The position numbers and the translations under genes were made by a program. Source: Nissolia schottii (lineage: Eukaryota > Streptophyta > Magnoliopsida > Fabales > Fabaceae). From it: DNA of 64,000 nt. The stretch is taken from NCBI GenBank assembly GCA_003254905.1, contig QANU01020979.1, forward strand, positions 67,854-131,853, written 5' to 3'. Shown here in pieces: positions 12,880 to 25,682 of the stretch (positions within the stretch are counted from its first letter, which is position 1; the number at the start of each line of letters is the position of its first letter). The notes under the pieces are model-generated. The model was not told where the DNA came from and did not search any database. It worked only from the letters and a program-made list of their open reading frames with translations.

Positions 12880-15800
12880 TTTGAATGAAGAATTTTATTT
12901 TAAATTTTTTTTACTTCATGAAACAAGGGTTTGGAGAGTTTTGAAGGGTTAATAAAACTCTCTCCTCCCAAGAAGTAAAACTTACATGGATAAAAATTCT
13001 CATAAACCTTTCACTTTCCTCAATTTTTTCCTCTAAATTAAACTTGTGAAGACATTCTTATAATTTTATAGGATACAGTGGAATTTCCGAAACAATAATA
13101 AATCAAATGTCAATTTCAAGGCCCTAACTAAATGATATTTTTACCTTATGCTTTCTGCCTCAATGGGACTTTGGGGATTTCGTTTGTGGGAGAAAATCCA
13201 AATCCCATGAGACATTTCAATAGTGATTGTCTGACGATGATATTAAAGCTCCTAGTTTCTTTTCTTTTGTTGGCATTCAAATTCAATTCACATCAAAATG
13301 ATCAAAATCATTTTAAGTGTGAACATAAAATGCTTTAGTGTGACTTTTCTTTTCGTGTGCCTAGCCAGGGAAGGAAAGAGGCTTAGACACTACTTTGGTG
13401 CAACATTATTCATCCTCCTTTATTTTCCATTTACCGAAAGGATTCACAAGCAAAATTTCACACAGTTATGGTTGCCTCAATGCATTTTCCTTTTGTATAT
13501 GAAATGCAATGATGTGGGGAGAAATTAATAAAATCTCATCTTATTGTCTTTAAGCAAATAGAGAATCTTCCTTTCTTCTAGGGAAATATTGTTTCAGCAT
13601 CACAAATAAAATTTTGTTGCATTCTTCGTACATTATATTAATCAAGGAATGAAGTATTATACATAAAAAAAATGATTAAGCAAATCACAGCCATTAATTT
13701 AATTTCAGAATTGAATTTTGTGTGTGTAAAAGTCACATATATGGAGATTATTTGGCATTATTATTGGGAAAATTATTCAAGAAAGACATGACCTAGTAGA
13801 CTCAGTCCAAGGTAATACAAGTCAAATTGTAAATATAATAATTTAACCAAATTTTGAAAATCCATGGAATCCAAAGTTTTGCTTGGACCGTTGGAAGAAG
13901 AAACAAAAGCATGCAGAGGTCTGAAATGATGCTATGATCATAGAGGGTCAACTATATCTTTGGATGATATCTATTAAAGACTTATTTATTAATTTTTAAT
14001 TTTAATTTTTTTGGTTATAATCTATTAGACTTATTATGTATCACTTGAAGTGTGAAGTTTACTAACATTCTCAGCGTGACGAAATTCATCTGCAAGGTAT
14101 AAATGTATGTTGGTACACACTACACTAACCCCACTAATTGCCCCATTTGTAAGGGATTTTTATGCTAACTAATAATTAAAAGTGGATCACGCAATAAAAA
14201 AAACTGGTAAGCTTTGACTACTACTACTAATAATATGCCAAATTATTTCATGTGTCAGATTTTAATTTGATGCATTAGTCTTAAGACTTTTCGTGTGCAC
14301 AAAATATTTTGGAGATCAAACACATTTCCAGAGAGCTTGAGTGCTTGTCATTTTGCTGAAGTAACATTCAGTAAGTAAATGGTTCAACGCAATTGAACAA
14401 AAACTTATTTTATGCGAAAATTAAAAAAATTATTATAAGATGCTAATATATTATATACTTTAATATATTAACTTTGTATAATTGGTGGTCAATCGGCCAG
14501 TTAAAAAAAATCAGCCAAGTATAAGTTTTAGGTATTATCGACTAGATTGGAATATAATTTTTAAATTAAGTTTTCTAGACTTATAGTAATTATTTGAGGA
14601 GTGCAAGATGAACGTGTGATTAAAGTAGTAAAACAAGTTAAATGCGCCAACTGACTAATACATAATACTATTGTCCATTTACTATTGGTTAAAACCATTT
14701 CTGTTGGTTAATTGGAGATTTTTGAATTTAAGATCAGTCCTAAAGGACATGTATAGTTCAATTTGCAATTACAAACACTTTTTTGTTTATTTTCTAATTT
14801 GTTACATCTGAAAATTTTCAGTCACTTTTGTTACCTTTTTTTTTCTCTCCTTGAAACATGTAGGGAACAAGTATTAGGCCTTGCTTTATGAGATGGTCCA
14901 AACTCTCTTAAGAAAAAAACAGAACATCTCTGCATTACTGCATAGATCACTCGGTGACTATTCATGCAACATATATATTATGAGATCTCCAAAGTTATTT
15001 TATAAACAAACCCCATTTTTATTTTATTTCTTTCTTTCTTCTCTCTCAATATTATGTATCTGTCTCACAACGGTCCTCATATCCATCCATCCAGCAAGCA
15101 AAAAGGGGTATTTGGGGGGAAGAAATGCAAAAAACAACAACAAAAACAAAAAAACAACAAAAACCAAAAGAAAATTCTGGTTAATTACCACCCCCACGAA
15201 ACCTATATAGAAAAAAGCAACAAGAAAGATAGAGAAGAAAAGGCATAGGATAGCATTGGTTCCAGTTCTTTTTTGCCTTGGACTTTTTCTTTTGGCCCTT
15301 TCTCTCCCTCCCTCGATGCTCTCTCTCTTTCTATACGTGCACAAGTCCAACTATAGCAACAAACCAACCCAACAACAATCCAATTCCAATGTAATGTAAC
15401 GTAACGTAGTAACAAACTAAAAATAATTAATCTCCTCCACCCCCTTACCCTCGAGAAGTTCACGTTCCATTGTTTTCCCAAAGTCAAATATATCTCTTAC
15501 AGACACACACTACCAATTCTAAGTGTTTTCTTTTCTTCTTCCTTCTACAATATTTATTTTGAGTTTAAGGCTTTATTCTAGTCCACTTCACCCTTACTAA
15601 CATAGCGTTAACGTGAATTATTTTACTTTGTTTCGATTTATCCATTAATATCTATTAAGATTCTTTTATTACCAATCTAATTAATTAAACATTATCTAAT
15701 TGAGAAGACCATTTTATAAAGGATAAAAATCAATCAATCAAATTATTGGTAATACATTTTATTTGTTCAAATAGCACAATTATTTATAAAAACTAATAAC

Positions 15801-15950
15801 TCAAATGATATATTTCTAGACTAAATTAAATTAATCCTGTTCAACTCTTACTAAAGTCAGAAAAAAAAAAAAGCGTGAAAGAAAAAAACTAGCACAGTTG
15901 TTTACTACCTAAGCTATTTTCCCCACAGAGGATAGAGCTTTAAACCCCCC
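12880..15950. other. Intergenic DNA, no gene supported
   Basis: Only short, low-complexity reading frames occur (for example around 13132-13528 and 14881-15487), and none resembles a known family. Pyrimidine-rich tracts at 15030-15060 and 15280-15340, with C-runs near 15946-15953, form the distal upstream region of the F-box gene. Confidence 0.5.
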
Positions 15951-16015
15951 CCCCGGGCGCAACACACACATGTTCTTTCACCTTTTTAAAGCCATTTCCT
16001 CTTAAACCCAACCAC

Positions 16016-16020
<5 letters not shown>

Positions 16021-16056
<36 letters not shown>
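16021..16056. repeat. (CT)18 microsatellite in the F-box 5' leader
   Basis: A perfect CT run ends 19 bases before the ATG of the F-box gene. CT/GA tracts are frequent in plant core promoters and 5' UTRs, so it may affect expression; this is inference. Confidence 0.95.
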
Positions 16057-16059
<3 letters not shown>

Positions 16060-16075
16060 AGTGAGCCCGGCTACT

Positions 16076-16588
16076 ATGGTGCACCAACACTACCATGAGC
16101 AGCACGAGAGAAGAAGAAGCGGTTCATCGAAACGACGCAGTTTCTTCATAAACGACAACGTCGACATTCTGAGGGAAATCTTGAAACGGCTCGACGGACC
16201 CTCGCTGGGCGTCGCGGCGTGCGTGTGCCGCCTGTGGCGCTCCCTCGCCACCAACGACGACTCACTCTGGGAGCACCTCTGCTTCCGCCATGTGTCCTCG
16301 CCGCCGCCGCCGTCCCTCAGGGCGGTGGTGGTGGCGCTCGGAGGCTACAAGCGCCTCTACATGGTGTGCGTCAGGCCCGTTCTGAGTCGACTCGGTGACT
16401 CGGACAGGGTCACGAGGAGCAGCAGCAAGCGAGTGAGGGTCACGCGGCGGCACGAGGTCGTGGTGCAGCTCTCGCTCTCCTTGTTTTGCGTTGACAGTTA
16501 CGAGAGGTTGGGTGGTGGTGGTGGGAGGATTCCCAGCGACGCGTCCGCATCGTCCCTCATGTTCCTCTGCAACCCCATCAACGTCTGA
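16076..16588 (+). CDS. SNE: F-box protein, SNEEZY/SLY1-like
   Basis: Intronless frame of 170 residues, GC-rich (many CG codons) in AT-rich DNA. Residues about 25-69 form an F-box (INDNVDILREILKRLDG, then CVCRLWRSLATNDDSLWEHLC), which binds SKP1 in an SCF ubiquitin ligase. After it come LRAVVVALGGYKRLYMVCVRPV and a C-terminal LSLSLFCVDSYERLGGGG. The layout matches SLY1/SNE, small F-box proteins that mark DELLA repressors for breakdown in gibberellin signalling; SLY1 has the like blocks VVLALGGFRRL and LTLSLLS. I prefer SNE to SLY1 because of the CVRPV and FCV words; that choice is from memory. The ATG at 16076 is the first real ATG; the upstream in-frame GTG at 16061 is not a plant start. A Ser/Arg-rich insert at 105-130 looks variable. 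Confidence 0.8.
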   Translation: MVHQHYHEQHERRRSGSSKRRSFFINDNVDILREILKRLDGPSLGVAACVCRLWRSLATNDDSLWEHLCFRHVSSPPPPSLRAVVVALGGYKRLYMVCVRPVLSRLGDSDRVTRSSSKRVRVTRRHEVVVQLSLSLFCVDSYERLGGGGGRIPSDASASSLMFLCNPINV

Positions 16589-17559
16589 TTCGTTGACTTT
16601 TTTGTTTTTGCATTTGACTTTCGGATGGATGGCTTAGTGGTGGCAAAATAAATTAGAAGGAGTGGCCGGGTATTACTATTTATTTGTTCATTCTTATTTT
16701 CTTTTTTTAAATGCTATTGTTGTTGTTATAGTTATATTTATAGATATATATATACATACCAGCTTCAAAATAAGTATGGATTGGTCTCTTTCATTTTTAT
16801 ATATGCTGCTCTTTAATTTGGATTCAGACCATTCATTTTGAAATCACTCGTAATCCCGTTATCCGAAAATGGTGTTGGTGTGAACTGAAGGAGTTTGAAT
16901 TACTTAATCGTGTGATTATGAGTTCGATTCTAAATTTTGTGTATTTTGTTAAGAAAAGTCCCTGGATGATACCATAGGAGATTAGTGTCTCGAACCTAAT
17001 GTCTACTCTTCTCCCCCATTTTTCTCTTCATTTTTTTAATTGCATTTGCTATTTCTATTTTTGTTCATTGGAACCCTTTATTCTTAGTATATCTTTGCCC
17101 CTCTTACTTTCTTATATTCAAAGGGGAGTTTTAATGACAGAAATTTAAAAGCAATGCAACGTAGCATCTTTCTTAAGGGTTTTTTTTTTGGGGGGGGGGG
17201 GGGTCATCTAATTATCTCTTAACTATCGGAAGGGCAATGTCTTTAACTGGGACATCTGATATTTAACAATGACAAAGCAATTGGGAGCTTAAGATCTTTC
17301 TAACAGTGTTATTTGTACATCCCTAAACACAAATTACATTTTTTTCTTCATCTAGGTATCATTAATTCATTTAATATTGTGTAGTATATAAAGCGGCATC
17401 AAAATTGACCTGAAAATGCGTCTACTTAATTAGTGAGATGCAAATACTAGTTTACTTATGGCCATGTATATTTTACATCTTAGAAGTACCGAGGACATAA
17501 AACTGCACACAATTTACTACTTTCTCAAATGAAGCTAATACATTTTTGTTACAAACAAT
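16589..17559. other. 3' flank of the F-box gene and intergenic DNA
   Basis: No further gene is seen. A homopolymer pair, ten T then fourteen G, lies at 17180-17203 and is a likely site of length error. Confidence 0.6.
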
Positions 17560-17880
17560 TCAGACTACCTGAAATGTAACTCATAACTCTTTTTCAGTAT
17601 GAATCTAAAAGCCATTAACGTAGATGAGTACTCTCGTGACAATAATGATGCTCTTGATCTGACAAAAATAATACTTGCAAAAATTACTTCGATGTTCAAG
17701 TCAGTGTCTGAGTTATATAAAGTGATAATTAATTAGAACGTATCAGAACATGAATGTGTTTCATATTTATATATTCTAAGTGAGTGACTATTGTTTTGCT
17801 TGTTGAGATATTTCGTAACCATGACCGAGATCGTCATAAAGCTATTAAACTCCTTGCGAGTTATTGTGTTCATAAAGCCT
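17560..17880. repeat. Dispersed repeat, copy 2
   Basis: Diverged copy of 4830-5190 in the same orientation. It shares GTGACAATAATGATG, GACAAAAATAATACTTGCAA, and TTGAGATATTTCGTAACCAT followed by GAGATCGTCATAAAGCTA. No long frame with recognisable content. Confidence 0.5.
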
Positions 17881-18299
17881 CACAAAGGTGGATTCAATTA
17901 CTTTCTTTCTCAACAGCTTGTCAGTTATGGAACCAGCTTCCTAGTAGTATGTCCGGTATTTCTTAGAGGCTCAATGAGGGTTTGAGATTCTCTTATCATA
18001 AATGGGCTTGTGAATATCTCGACCCATAGTTGGATCTTGTGTCTAGGTTTATGCCGTGACAATTTCAAACTAAGATTTGAACCTAACCACCTATACTATG
18101 GAATAACATTTCATATATGTTTCTATTATTATTATGGAAACACAAATGATTGAGGTACACCCCAATCATGCCACCTGTACATTCACCATGCACAAAATAC
18201 GAAAATTAATTGGTATACGTTATATCTCATACAAATCGCTAAATTTGGAATAACTTGACGACCACACGACTACGACATACTCTCCCACGAGATTTTCCC

Positions 18300-18880
18300 T
18301 CACACCCACGTGTACAAACTTTATATGTTAAAGTGCACAAACATTATGTGTTATTCTGCACAAACTTTAGAGATTAAAATTCGCATAAAAATTTGGTAAG
18401 CGTGTTTTTTTTTATTTTATGTTTTTAATGTTTGTACATCCTCGTTATCAATGTTTATGCAATTACATTGTTAAAGTTTGTGCTTTGATGCTCTAGACGT
18501 TTGTTAACATGAAACACAATCATACCTAGAAACACCACAAGTGCACAAACTTTATATATTAAAAAGCAAAAACATTCTGTGTTATTGTGAACAAACTTTA
18601 AAGATTAAAATTCGCATAAATATTTGGTAAGTGTGTGTTTTTCATGTTTTTAATGTTTGTGCACCCTTGTTCGCATAAATATTTAGTAAGTGTGCACAAA
18701 CCTTAAGTATCAGAATGCATAAGCATGTATACGTCAATGCACAAACTTTAGCAATTCTAACATGTATATTTCACAAGAAACCCATATAATACACACAAAT
18801 TATCAATGCACAAGCTTTATACACTAAAGTGCACAAACTTTATGTACTAAAATGCACAAATTCCATGGATTGAATGCATA
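18300..18880. repeat. Degenerate tandem array around a GTGCACAAACTTTAT word
   Basis: A unit of about 230-240 bases starting near 18305 (ACAAACTTTATATGTTAAAG ... AAAATTCGCATAAA ... TTTTTAATGTTTGT) is repeated from about 18540. Further shortened copies of the core word continue to about 18860. No coding content. Confidence 0.65.
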
Positions 18881-18987
18881 GACTTTTTGAACAATTTGAT
18901 AAACGATTTTCACAAACACAAATAGCAGAAGTCATCCAAAATCAATTTCTTGTTTCAAAATTAAACCACATACATTGGTCAAAAAAC

Positions 18988-21900
18988 AAGGAAAATTCAA
19001 AAGCTTGCAATTAACTGCGAAAACGCTAAAAAGTTACAATTTTGAATCCGAAACATAAATGTGGGCGTTCGTCGTCAAGTGCTTATCGATTTTCTTGATG
19101 GTGAGCGTTTTATCGTCCTACATTCAATGGTGACTTTAGTGAAATTCGAACAAAGATGAATAGAGAACGGTGTTGATTTTGTGAAGGAGATGTGGAGATA
19201 TGAGTGGTTTCTTTATCACGTGTATAGACGTTCACGTATTTGGCGAGTGAGTGAACGTGGGAGATGAGGATTGTTTGAGAGTTATTGTGTGAGGCCGGTC
19301 GTATAAATACAGAGATAGATATATAATGGAACTAAGAGGGTGTACATGAATCAAGATTGTTTTGGGAAAACATGTCAAACGTAGGTCACTGTTTCACCTT
19401 TTATCTACGGAAAGTTAAAAAAGAGCTGTCATTTTCGATCAATGAGAATTATAAACCTTATCTATTAGTGAACCTTACAGATTATTTTGTTAGAAATAAT
19501 CCTGAATATGTACATGTGAACTAAAAAAAAACATATAACTCAATCATGAAGGTTTCACATTTTTTGTTGTTAATAATCAAAAAGAAAACAAGGCTCAAAG
19601 CTCTCAATCAAAACAGGGGCAATAATAGAGTACATGAGCAACACATCAGACAAAAAAAAGCAGCATATACCATATCACAACAACATAAGAGAGACTTCAA
19701 CACGACGCACAAACACTAAGCTGAAACACTAGAAGATTCAAAATTTCATTGATAACATGGAACCTGGCTAGATATGCTCTTAATCACTAACAAAATGACA
19801 TTTAAGCTTTTTAGTGTTGAGAGAACTCATCACTAACTATGAAATGTCATTCTGCAAGTGGTTAAAACATTGTACACTATGACCACACAAAAACTTCTCT
19901 TGATTTACATTGATTCAGTCAGGTTCCATTCCATCTACAAGCTTAAACAACCCGAAAGCCATTAACCATAACATAGCCATTCCTTTATGCGAAAACCACT
20001 TCATCTCATAACAAAAAAGTCCATACAACAAGTCTACCATAGAGTCCACAATACACGAGCATAATTTACACCACTTCCCTTGAATAACGAGCATAGGCCA
20101 ATGAGTTCAAAGTCACTACAATACATCATGATAAAAGAAACAAAATATGCAACTTATTACAATACAAGGGTTGAGGCCCTACACCAATTTAAAACCAACA
20201 CCTACTTTCCATAGCATAACTGATCTAAGAAATACGTGCAACATAAACTAAATTATTTTGTGATGCAACATAGGCCCTAGCTTTTAGGATGGGTTTTTAG
20301 GATGTACGGCATACCAGGTTTGAATAGCCGTGAGAGCTAATGCTGCCGACGCAGCCAAAAAAGCAATCAACGACCACGGGGTATTGAAATAAGTATTGAA
20401 TCCTTCAGCCAACCAAGTCTTCCAAGTATTTGTGTAATGGTTTTGGATTTGAAGAGTGAGCTCCTTATATTGCTTGTTGTAAACCACACTATCAAACTGT
20501 GGGTTATTGAACAAAAGCTTAGTTGTCAAGTCGCTGCCTACTTGGTTAAAGAATTGGGTCAGTTCCTCATCGCTGTTGAGCGAGTTTGGGAACACACCGG
20601 CTAATCTGAGCGCCTTCACATCATCAACATCGTCAATTAAGGAATCCATAAAGGAAAAGTCAAAAGCCTGCAATTAACTGCAAAAACTCTAAAAATTTAC
20701 AATTTCGAATCCGAAACATAAATGTGGGCATTCGTCGTCAAGTGTTTATCGGTTTGCTTGATGGTGAGTGTTTTGTCGTCCTTCATTCAATGGTGATTTT
20801 AGTGAAATTCAGACAAAGATGAATAGAGAACGGTGTTGATTTTGCCAAGGAGATGTGGAGATGCGAGGGGTTTCTTTATCACGTGTATAGACGCGCACGT
20901 AATAAGCGAGTGAGTGAACGTGAGTGACGAGGGTTATTTGAGAGTTATTGTGTGAGTCCAGTCATATAAATACGGAGATAGATATATAGTGGAACTAAGA
21001 GGGTGTACATGTATCAAGATTGTTTTGGGAAAACATGTCAAACGTAGGTCAATGTTTCACCTTTCATCTACGGAAAGTTGAAAGAGCTGTCATTTTCGAT
21101 CAATGAGAATTATAAACCTTATCTATTAGTGAACCTTATAGATTATTTTGTTAGAAATAATCCTGAATATGTATACGTGAACTACAAAAAAAAACATATA
21201 ACCCTATCATGAAGGTTTCACATTTTTTATTGTTAATAATCAAAAAGAAAACAAGGCTCAAAGCTCTCAATCAAAACAGGGGCAATAACAGAGTACATGA
21301 GCAACACATCAGACAAAAAAAGCAGCATATACCAGATCACAACAACATAAGAGAGACTTCAACCCGACGTACAAACACTAAGCTGAAACACTAGAAGACT
21401 CAAAATTTCATTGATAACATGGAACCTGGCTGGATATGCTCTTAATCACTAACAAAATGACATTTAAGCTTTTTAGTGTTGAGAGAACTCATCACTAACT
21501 ATGAAATGTCATTCTGCAAGTGGTTAAAACAATGTACTCTATGACCACACAAAAACTTCTCTTGACTTACATGGATTCAGTCAAGTTCCATTCCATCTAC
21601 AAGCTTAAACAACCCAAAAGCCATTAACCATAACATAGCCATTCCTTTATGCAAAAACCACTTCATCTCATAACAAAAAAAGTCCATACAACAAGGCTAC
21701 CATAGAGTCCACAATACACGAGCATAATTTACATCACTTCCCTAGAATAACAAAATCACTCAGCATACGTTCAATGAGTTCAAAGTCACTACAATACATC
21801 ATGATAAAAGAAACAAAATATGCAACCTATTACAATACAAGGGTTGAGGCCCTACACCAATTTAAAACCAACACCTCCTTTCCACAGCATAACTGATCTA

Positions 21901-22331
21901 AGAAATACGTGCAACATAAACTAAATTATTTTGTGATGCAACATAGGCCCTAACTTTTAGGATGGGTTTTTAGGATGTACGGCATACCAGGTTTGAACAG
22001 CGGTAAGAGCTAATGCTGCCGACGCAGCCAAAAAAGCAATCAACGACCACGGGGTATTGAAATAAGTATTGAATCCTTCAGCCAACCAAGTCTTCCAAGT
22101 ATTTGTGTAATGATTTTGGATTTGAAGAGTGAGCTCCTTATATTGCTTGTTGTAAACCACGCTATCAAACTGTGGGTTATTGAACAAAAGGTTAGTTGGC
22201 AAGTCGCTGCCTATTTGGTTAAAGAATTGGGTCAGTTCCTCATCGCTGTTGAGCGAGTTTGGGAACACACCAGCTAATCTGAGCGCCTTCACATCCTCAA
22301 CATCATCAATTAAGGAATCCATAAAGGAAAA
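18988..22331. repeat. 1.67-kb direct tandem duplication with AAGGAAAA at its joints
   Basis: Copy 1 (about 18996-20658) and copy 2 (about 20659-22331) align along their length with scattered SNPs and small indels. Each holds the 3' flank and last part of a DUF247 gene. The word AAGGAAAA stands at the outer left (18988-18995), at the internal junction (20651-20658) and at the outer right (22324-22331). The unit length is 1663 to 1673 bases. The divergence between copies shows it is a real and not very recent event. Confidence 0.9.
20284..20658 (-). pseudogene. DUF247 gene, 3' fragment from tandem duplication
   Basis: Encodes the last 125 or so residues of the neighbouring DUF247 protein, from FSFMDSLIDDV to the stop at 20284, including the hydrophobic TPWSLIAFLAASAALALTAI segment. 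It differs at several residues (for example VGSDLTTKLLF against IGSDLPTNLLF). The frame runs a few codons further right into sequence that is 3' flank in the other copy, so the methionine there is accidental. It has no promoter or N-terminal domain of its own and is probably not functional. Confidence 0.9.
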
Positions 22332-23297
22332 GAACGAGCAAAATTCGAAGTTGTTAGCAAAATCTGGGCACATCTCATAAGCAATCAGGTTCGAAAAGAA
22401 ATAAGGCATGATATCATTGAATCTACACTCAGGAAGCATCAACTCACCGCCAAACCAACCAGAGGTGAATTTCACTGCACGCAATGACCAATTATCTGTC
22501 TTGCTCGCCTTCACATGAACCCCTGCTGTCTTAAGATCTCGAATGTTCTTATATGTTTGCGAAGCCTTCTTATCATTGTATCCATTAGAATCATCTTGTT
22601 TGTTTATCATATCATTTTCCATAACAACATAAGCAGAGCGACAAAAATCAAGAATGTGAATTGAGTTGTCATGGAGTGCCATCGTGTATAACCTATCTTG
22701 CTTCGCTATGCCCAAGGTTTGGAAATTGTAGACTAGCATCACCAATTCAACTCCCTTTTTTCCGCTTAGGAGCTCCAAAACTTTCATTGGAATCTGGTTT
22801 TCCAGCAAGATAATGTCTCTCCAGGTGTACATCAATTGGTCAAGCTTTATCCCAAGTTTTCCTGGATTCTGACTATCAACGTGTCTCATGTAATAGAGCA
22901 GAGAACATCCATCCTCAAACAACATCCAAGCGAGTTCCTCATCTTCGTAACGTTCAACCAAATCCTCACTAAACAGCTTCTTTAATTCCCAAATTTGGTT
23001 CTTTATAGTTTTGAGTAGTGACTTGGCTGCTACTTCAATACTTCTATTGATCTGTTTACTGTAATCTTTGACATACATGGATGTCCACTGAGCTTTGTAG
23101 CGTCGTCCTTGCTCCAGATTTTCATCCGAGTAATGTATGGGACCAAATGATATTACCTTGGGAATGCAGTACTTAACGAAGTCTTTGTTTTGACGCAAGA
23201 AACCAGGAACCCTTTGGATCTTGGGAGTTGACGGTTGGCTAACTCCCTTGGATGCTCCTTTTACCAATTGGGCAAGCCTTTCATCTATGTTAGCCAT
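21957..23297 (-). CDS. DUF247 (plant protein of unknown function) gene
   Basis: One coding exon of 446 residues, normal for the DUF247 family (UPF0481-like). Typical parts in order: a start region MANIDERLAQLV, then IQRVPGFLRQNKDFVKYCIPKVISFGPIHY (family signature), DEELAWMLFEDGCSLLYYM, the block WRDIILLENQIPMKVLELL, the CRFNDIMPYFFSNLIAYE block, and one C-terminal membrane segment (about residues 412-433) followed by a short tail. The biochemical role of the family is unknown; some grass members act in self-incompatibility, which I do not infer here. The true ATG is at 23297; the frame is open further upstream but without ATG. The gene is intact, and its 3' part is duplicated at 20284-20658. 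Confidence 0.95.
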   Translation of the reverse strand: MANIDERLAQLVKGASKGVSQPSTPKIQRVPGFLRQNKDFVKYCIPKVISFGPIHYSDENLEQGRRYKAQWTSMYVKDYSKQINRSIEVAAKSLLKTIKNQIWELKKLFSEDLVERYEDEELAWMLFEDGCSLLYYMRHVDSQNPGKLGIKLDQLMYTWRDIILLENQIPMKVLELLSGKKGVELVMLVYNFQTLGIAKQDRLYTMALHDNSIHILDFCRSAYVVMENDMINKQDDSNGYNDKKASQTYKNIRDLKTAGVHVKASKTDNWSLRAVKFTSGWFGGELMLPECRFNDIMPYFFSNLIAYEMCPDFANNFEFCSFFSFMDSLIDDVEDVKALRLAGVFPNSLNSDEELTQFFNQIGSDLPTNLLFNNPQFDSVVYNKQYKELTLQIQNHYTNTWKTWLAEGFNTYFNTPWSLIAFLAASAALALTAVQTWYAVHPKNPS

Positions 23298-24420
23298 TGC
23301 CCAAGCGTTTCTAGCTGCTACTAATAGTAAACATATACTATTAAGTGTCAAGATTAAATTAATAGTAACTTAGTTTAATCAATATAAACAGGTATAGTAC
23401 CAACAAAAGAAGAAAATATTGCCATTGGATTATATGTTATACTATTTAACTAGTTTGATGTTTCATATATGAATTTAATTTTACTAAGTTACATTGTCAA
23501 CCATTAGTAATACAGAAAATTGTGATACATAATAAGTACTTTGTGATTATTTATGGATGAGAATCATCTCATTTTTAAAATAAACATGACAATTTTAGTG
23601 TGATTTAGATTGGCTCATCATAGATTACTAAGAAGAGAATAAAATCCATACTAATTTATGTTTACTCCCTTTATTATAATTTTCAAGTCAAATAAAGCAA
23701 AACAAACTGTGATCATCGTGTTAAAATCCGTTGTACAGTATGAGACAATCAAGAGAAATGAGAGAAGCCTGAATGTGTCAATTTCACACAGAATAGGTAA
23801 AGTAATACACAAATAGAGTCAAGTCTTATAAGCTGTATTTGGTAGGCACCGGAGATAAGACAAGGGGATAGAGACACAACTATATCTTTGTTCTCATGTC
23901 TCTGTCCTCCTGTCTTGTCTCTGATATCAAATGCAACCATATCGCTCATGAGAACAGCTAACTAATCATCTAACTACCACAACTACATCTCTAATACATG
24001 GATTCGACGCATATAGTAGCAAATACTTGTATAAATTGGAATTATATTGCAGTTTAAGCGATCCGGAACAAAATCTGAGATGAAAATTGTGAAATAACAG
24101 GAAATCCAGAGACACAAAAGACGAATCTGGATGCAGAGATGAACACCGGAAGAGAAGAAAAAGTAAAGTAGCTAGTAGCATAGAATGAGTTGCTGAATGA
24201 GTAACAGTGTCTCACCTTGTGACTGTTGACCAAAGGAGTCTGAACTTCGGTAAGCAAGGATGCTGTGCATCAAAACAAATTAAAGGAATGAATGAAAGCA
24301 ACAAGAAAGAAAGGGGAGGATGATTTTAATATGAAGTAACTACTGCAGTAGTTAAAAGAGAAAGAAAGGCGTACCTAAGAGAGTGAGATCCTAATTATCA
24401 CCAGAGAGGAGGAGGAAGGG
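23298..24420 (-). promoter_or_regulatory. Likely spliced 5' leader and promoter of the DUF247 gene
   Basis: Going upstream on the minus strand, donor-like sites appear at about 24214 (CACAAG then GTGAGA) and about 24375 (CTTAG then GTACGC), and acceptor-like AGs lie in 23305-23330. This suggests one or two non-coding exons with introns before the coding exon. The assignment is by eye only. Confidence 0.45.
23831..23938. repeat. Foldback MITE-like element of about 108 bp
   Basis: Left arm AGCTGTATTTGGT ... GGAGATAAGACAAGG and right arm CCTGTCTTGTCTCTGATATC ... AAATGCAACC form an imperfect palindrome. A possible 3-bp duplication ATA flanks it (23828-23830 and 23939-23941), but this is too short to be sure. 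It sits in the putative leader intron of the DUF247 gene. Confidence 0.6.
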
Positions 24421-25271
24421 ATCTGGTCTGGAGTGTGTATTGGACAAAAGACAAGGGTTTGGAGTATGTTATATGCTTCCAATAGAAAATTAAATCATAA
24501 ATAAAATTGAAAATGAAAGTCTTCGTCAATAAGAATGTGAGTCGTCTTCCTTTTTTTTTCTTTTTTTTTTAATGCTTGCCTTCCATTACTTAATTGTCCT
24601 TTTAGACTAGTACTAGTATTTTTATTTTATAATTTTATATGAATATGAAGCACCGGCATTTTCATGATGGAAAAATGCTTTTATTTTTATTTTTATGATT
24701 TAATAAAAGGCTTAAACTTAAATACAATTCATTGATGCCCACCAAGGCGGAGAGATACAACGTTTTATCTGAAATTGAAATATGCTATTTCTGCTTATTT
24801 TAGTGTGTGAGACCTACTATATTAATACATATTCATCTATATTTATTATTAAATCATTTTAAAATGTAAATTTTATTAAAATAATTGTATGCCACCATAA
24901 TATTTCATATTAAATAGGACAAATAACACAAATTCTCCTTAATTATAGGTCTATATTCAATTTCATGATGCTATATTCTATTTCTTCAGCGATGTGCTCA
25001 ATATTAATAGTTAGTTTTCTTTTTCTGTGATACATTAGGTAAAGACAAGATAGGCTATTTCCTAAAAAGATTGTTTCTATAAAATTCACATGCAACAAAG
25101 ATTAAAGTGTTTGAGACAGATCCATAGTTAGTTTGGTTTGATGTGCTCTATATTTTTTTAAAAAAACTTAAAAGAAAGGTTTTTCTTTTTTTAAATAAAT
25201 CGTTGTTATAAACAATTTAGTTGATCAATAAATTGATTGATAATCTGATTCTCTGTTAGAATGGTGACACA
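24421..25271. other. AT-rich intergenic DNA
   Basis: No gene seen. It separates the DUF247 gene from the transposon stack. Confidence 0.55.
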
Positions 25272-25682
25272 ATTTTTAATGAGAAATGTTACATGAAAAA
25301 CACTTTTAAATAATAATACATGGATAACATATATTTTTACACAACAAGACAAAATTAGTGTATTCTGTAATAATTATGTGAGCCTCGTGAATAATTAAAT
25401 TCCTCTCTCTCGTCCTCCCTCACTCTTCTCATTCTCTTTCTCTCACGCACTAATATTGAAGCAAGAACAAATCATCGCTACTTGCTTCATCAAAGCCCTT
25501 GGTCTCGTCGACTCGTCCTACAAGAATGAATGGTTTCCTTCTTCGTACCAACATCGCTGTGTTCGTCAACTCCTCTTCCATCACAGTCACGCCTTAACTT
25601 AAGATGCGACCGCACGTATGACTATTGTCCTATGAAAGCACTGACGTGACATACTAAACATGTAATAAATGCAAAAAGATAA

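Noticed and set aside
14881-15487. Overlapping frames of 60-110 codons on both strands
   Set aside because: Low-complexity A- or T-rich sequence with no family resemblance and non-ATG starts.
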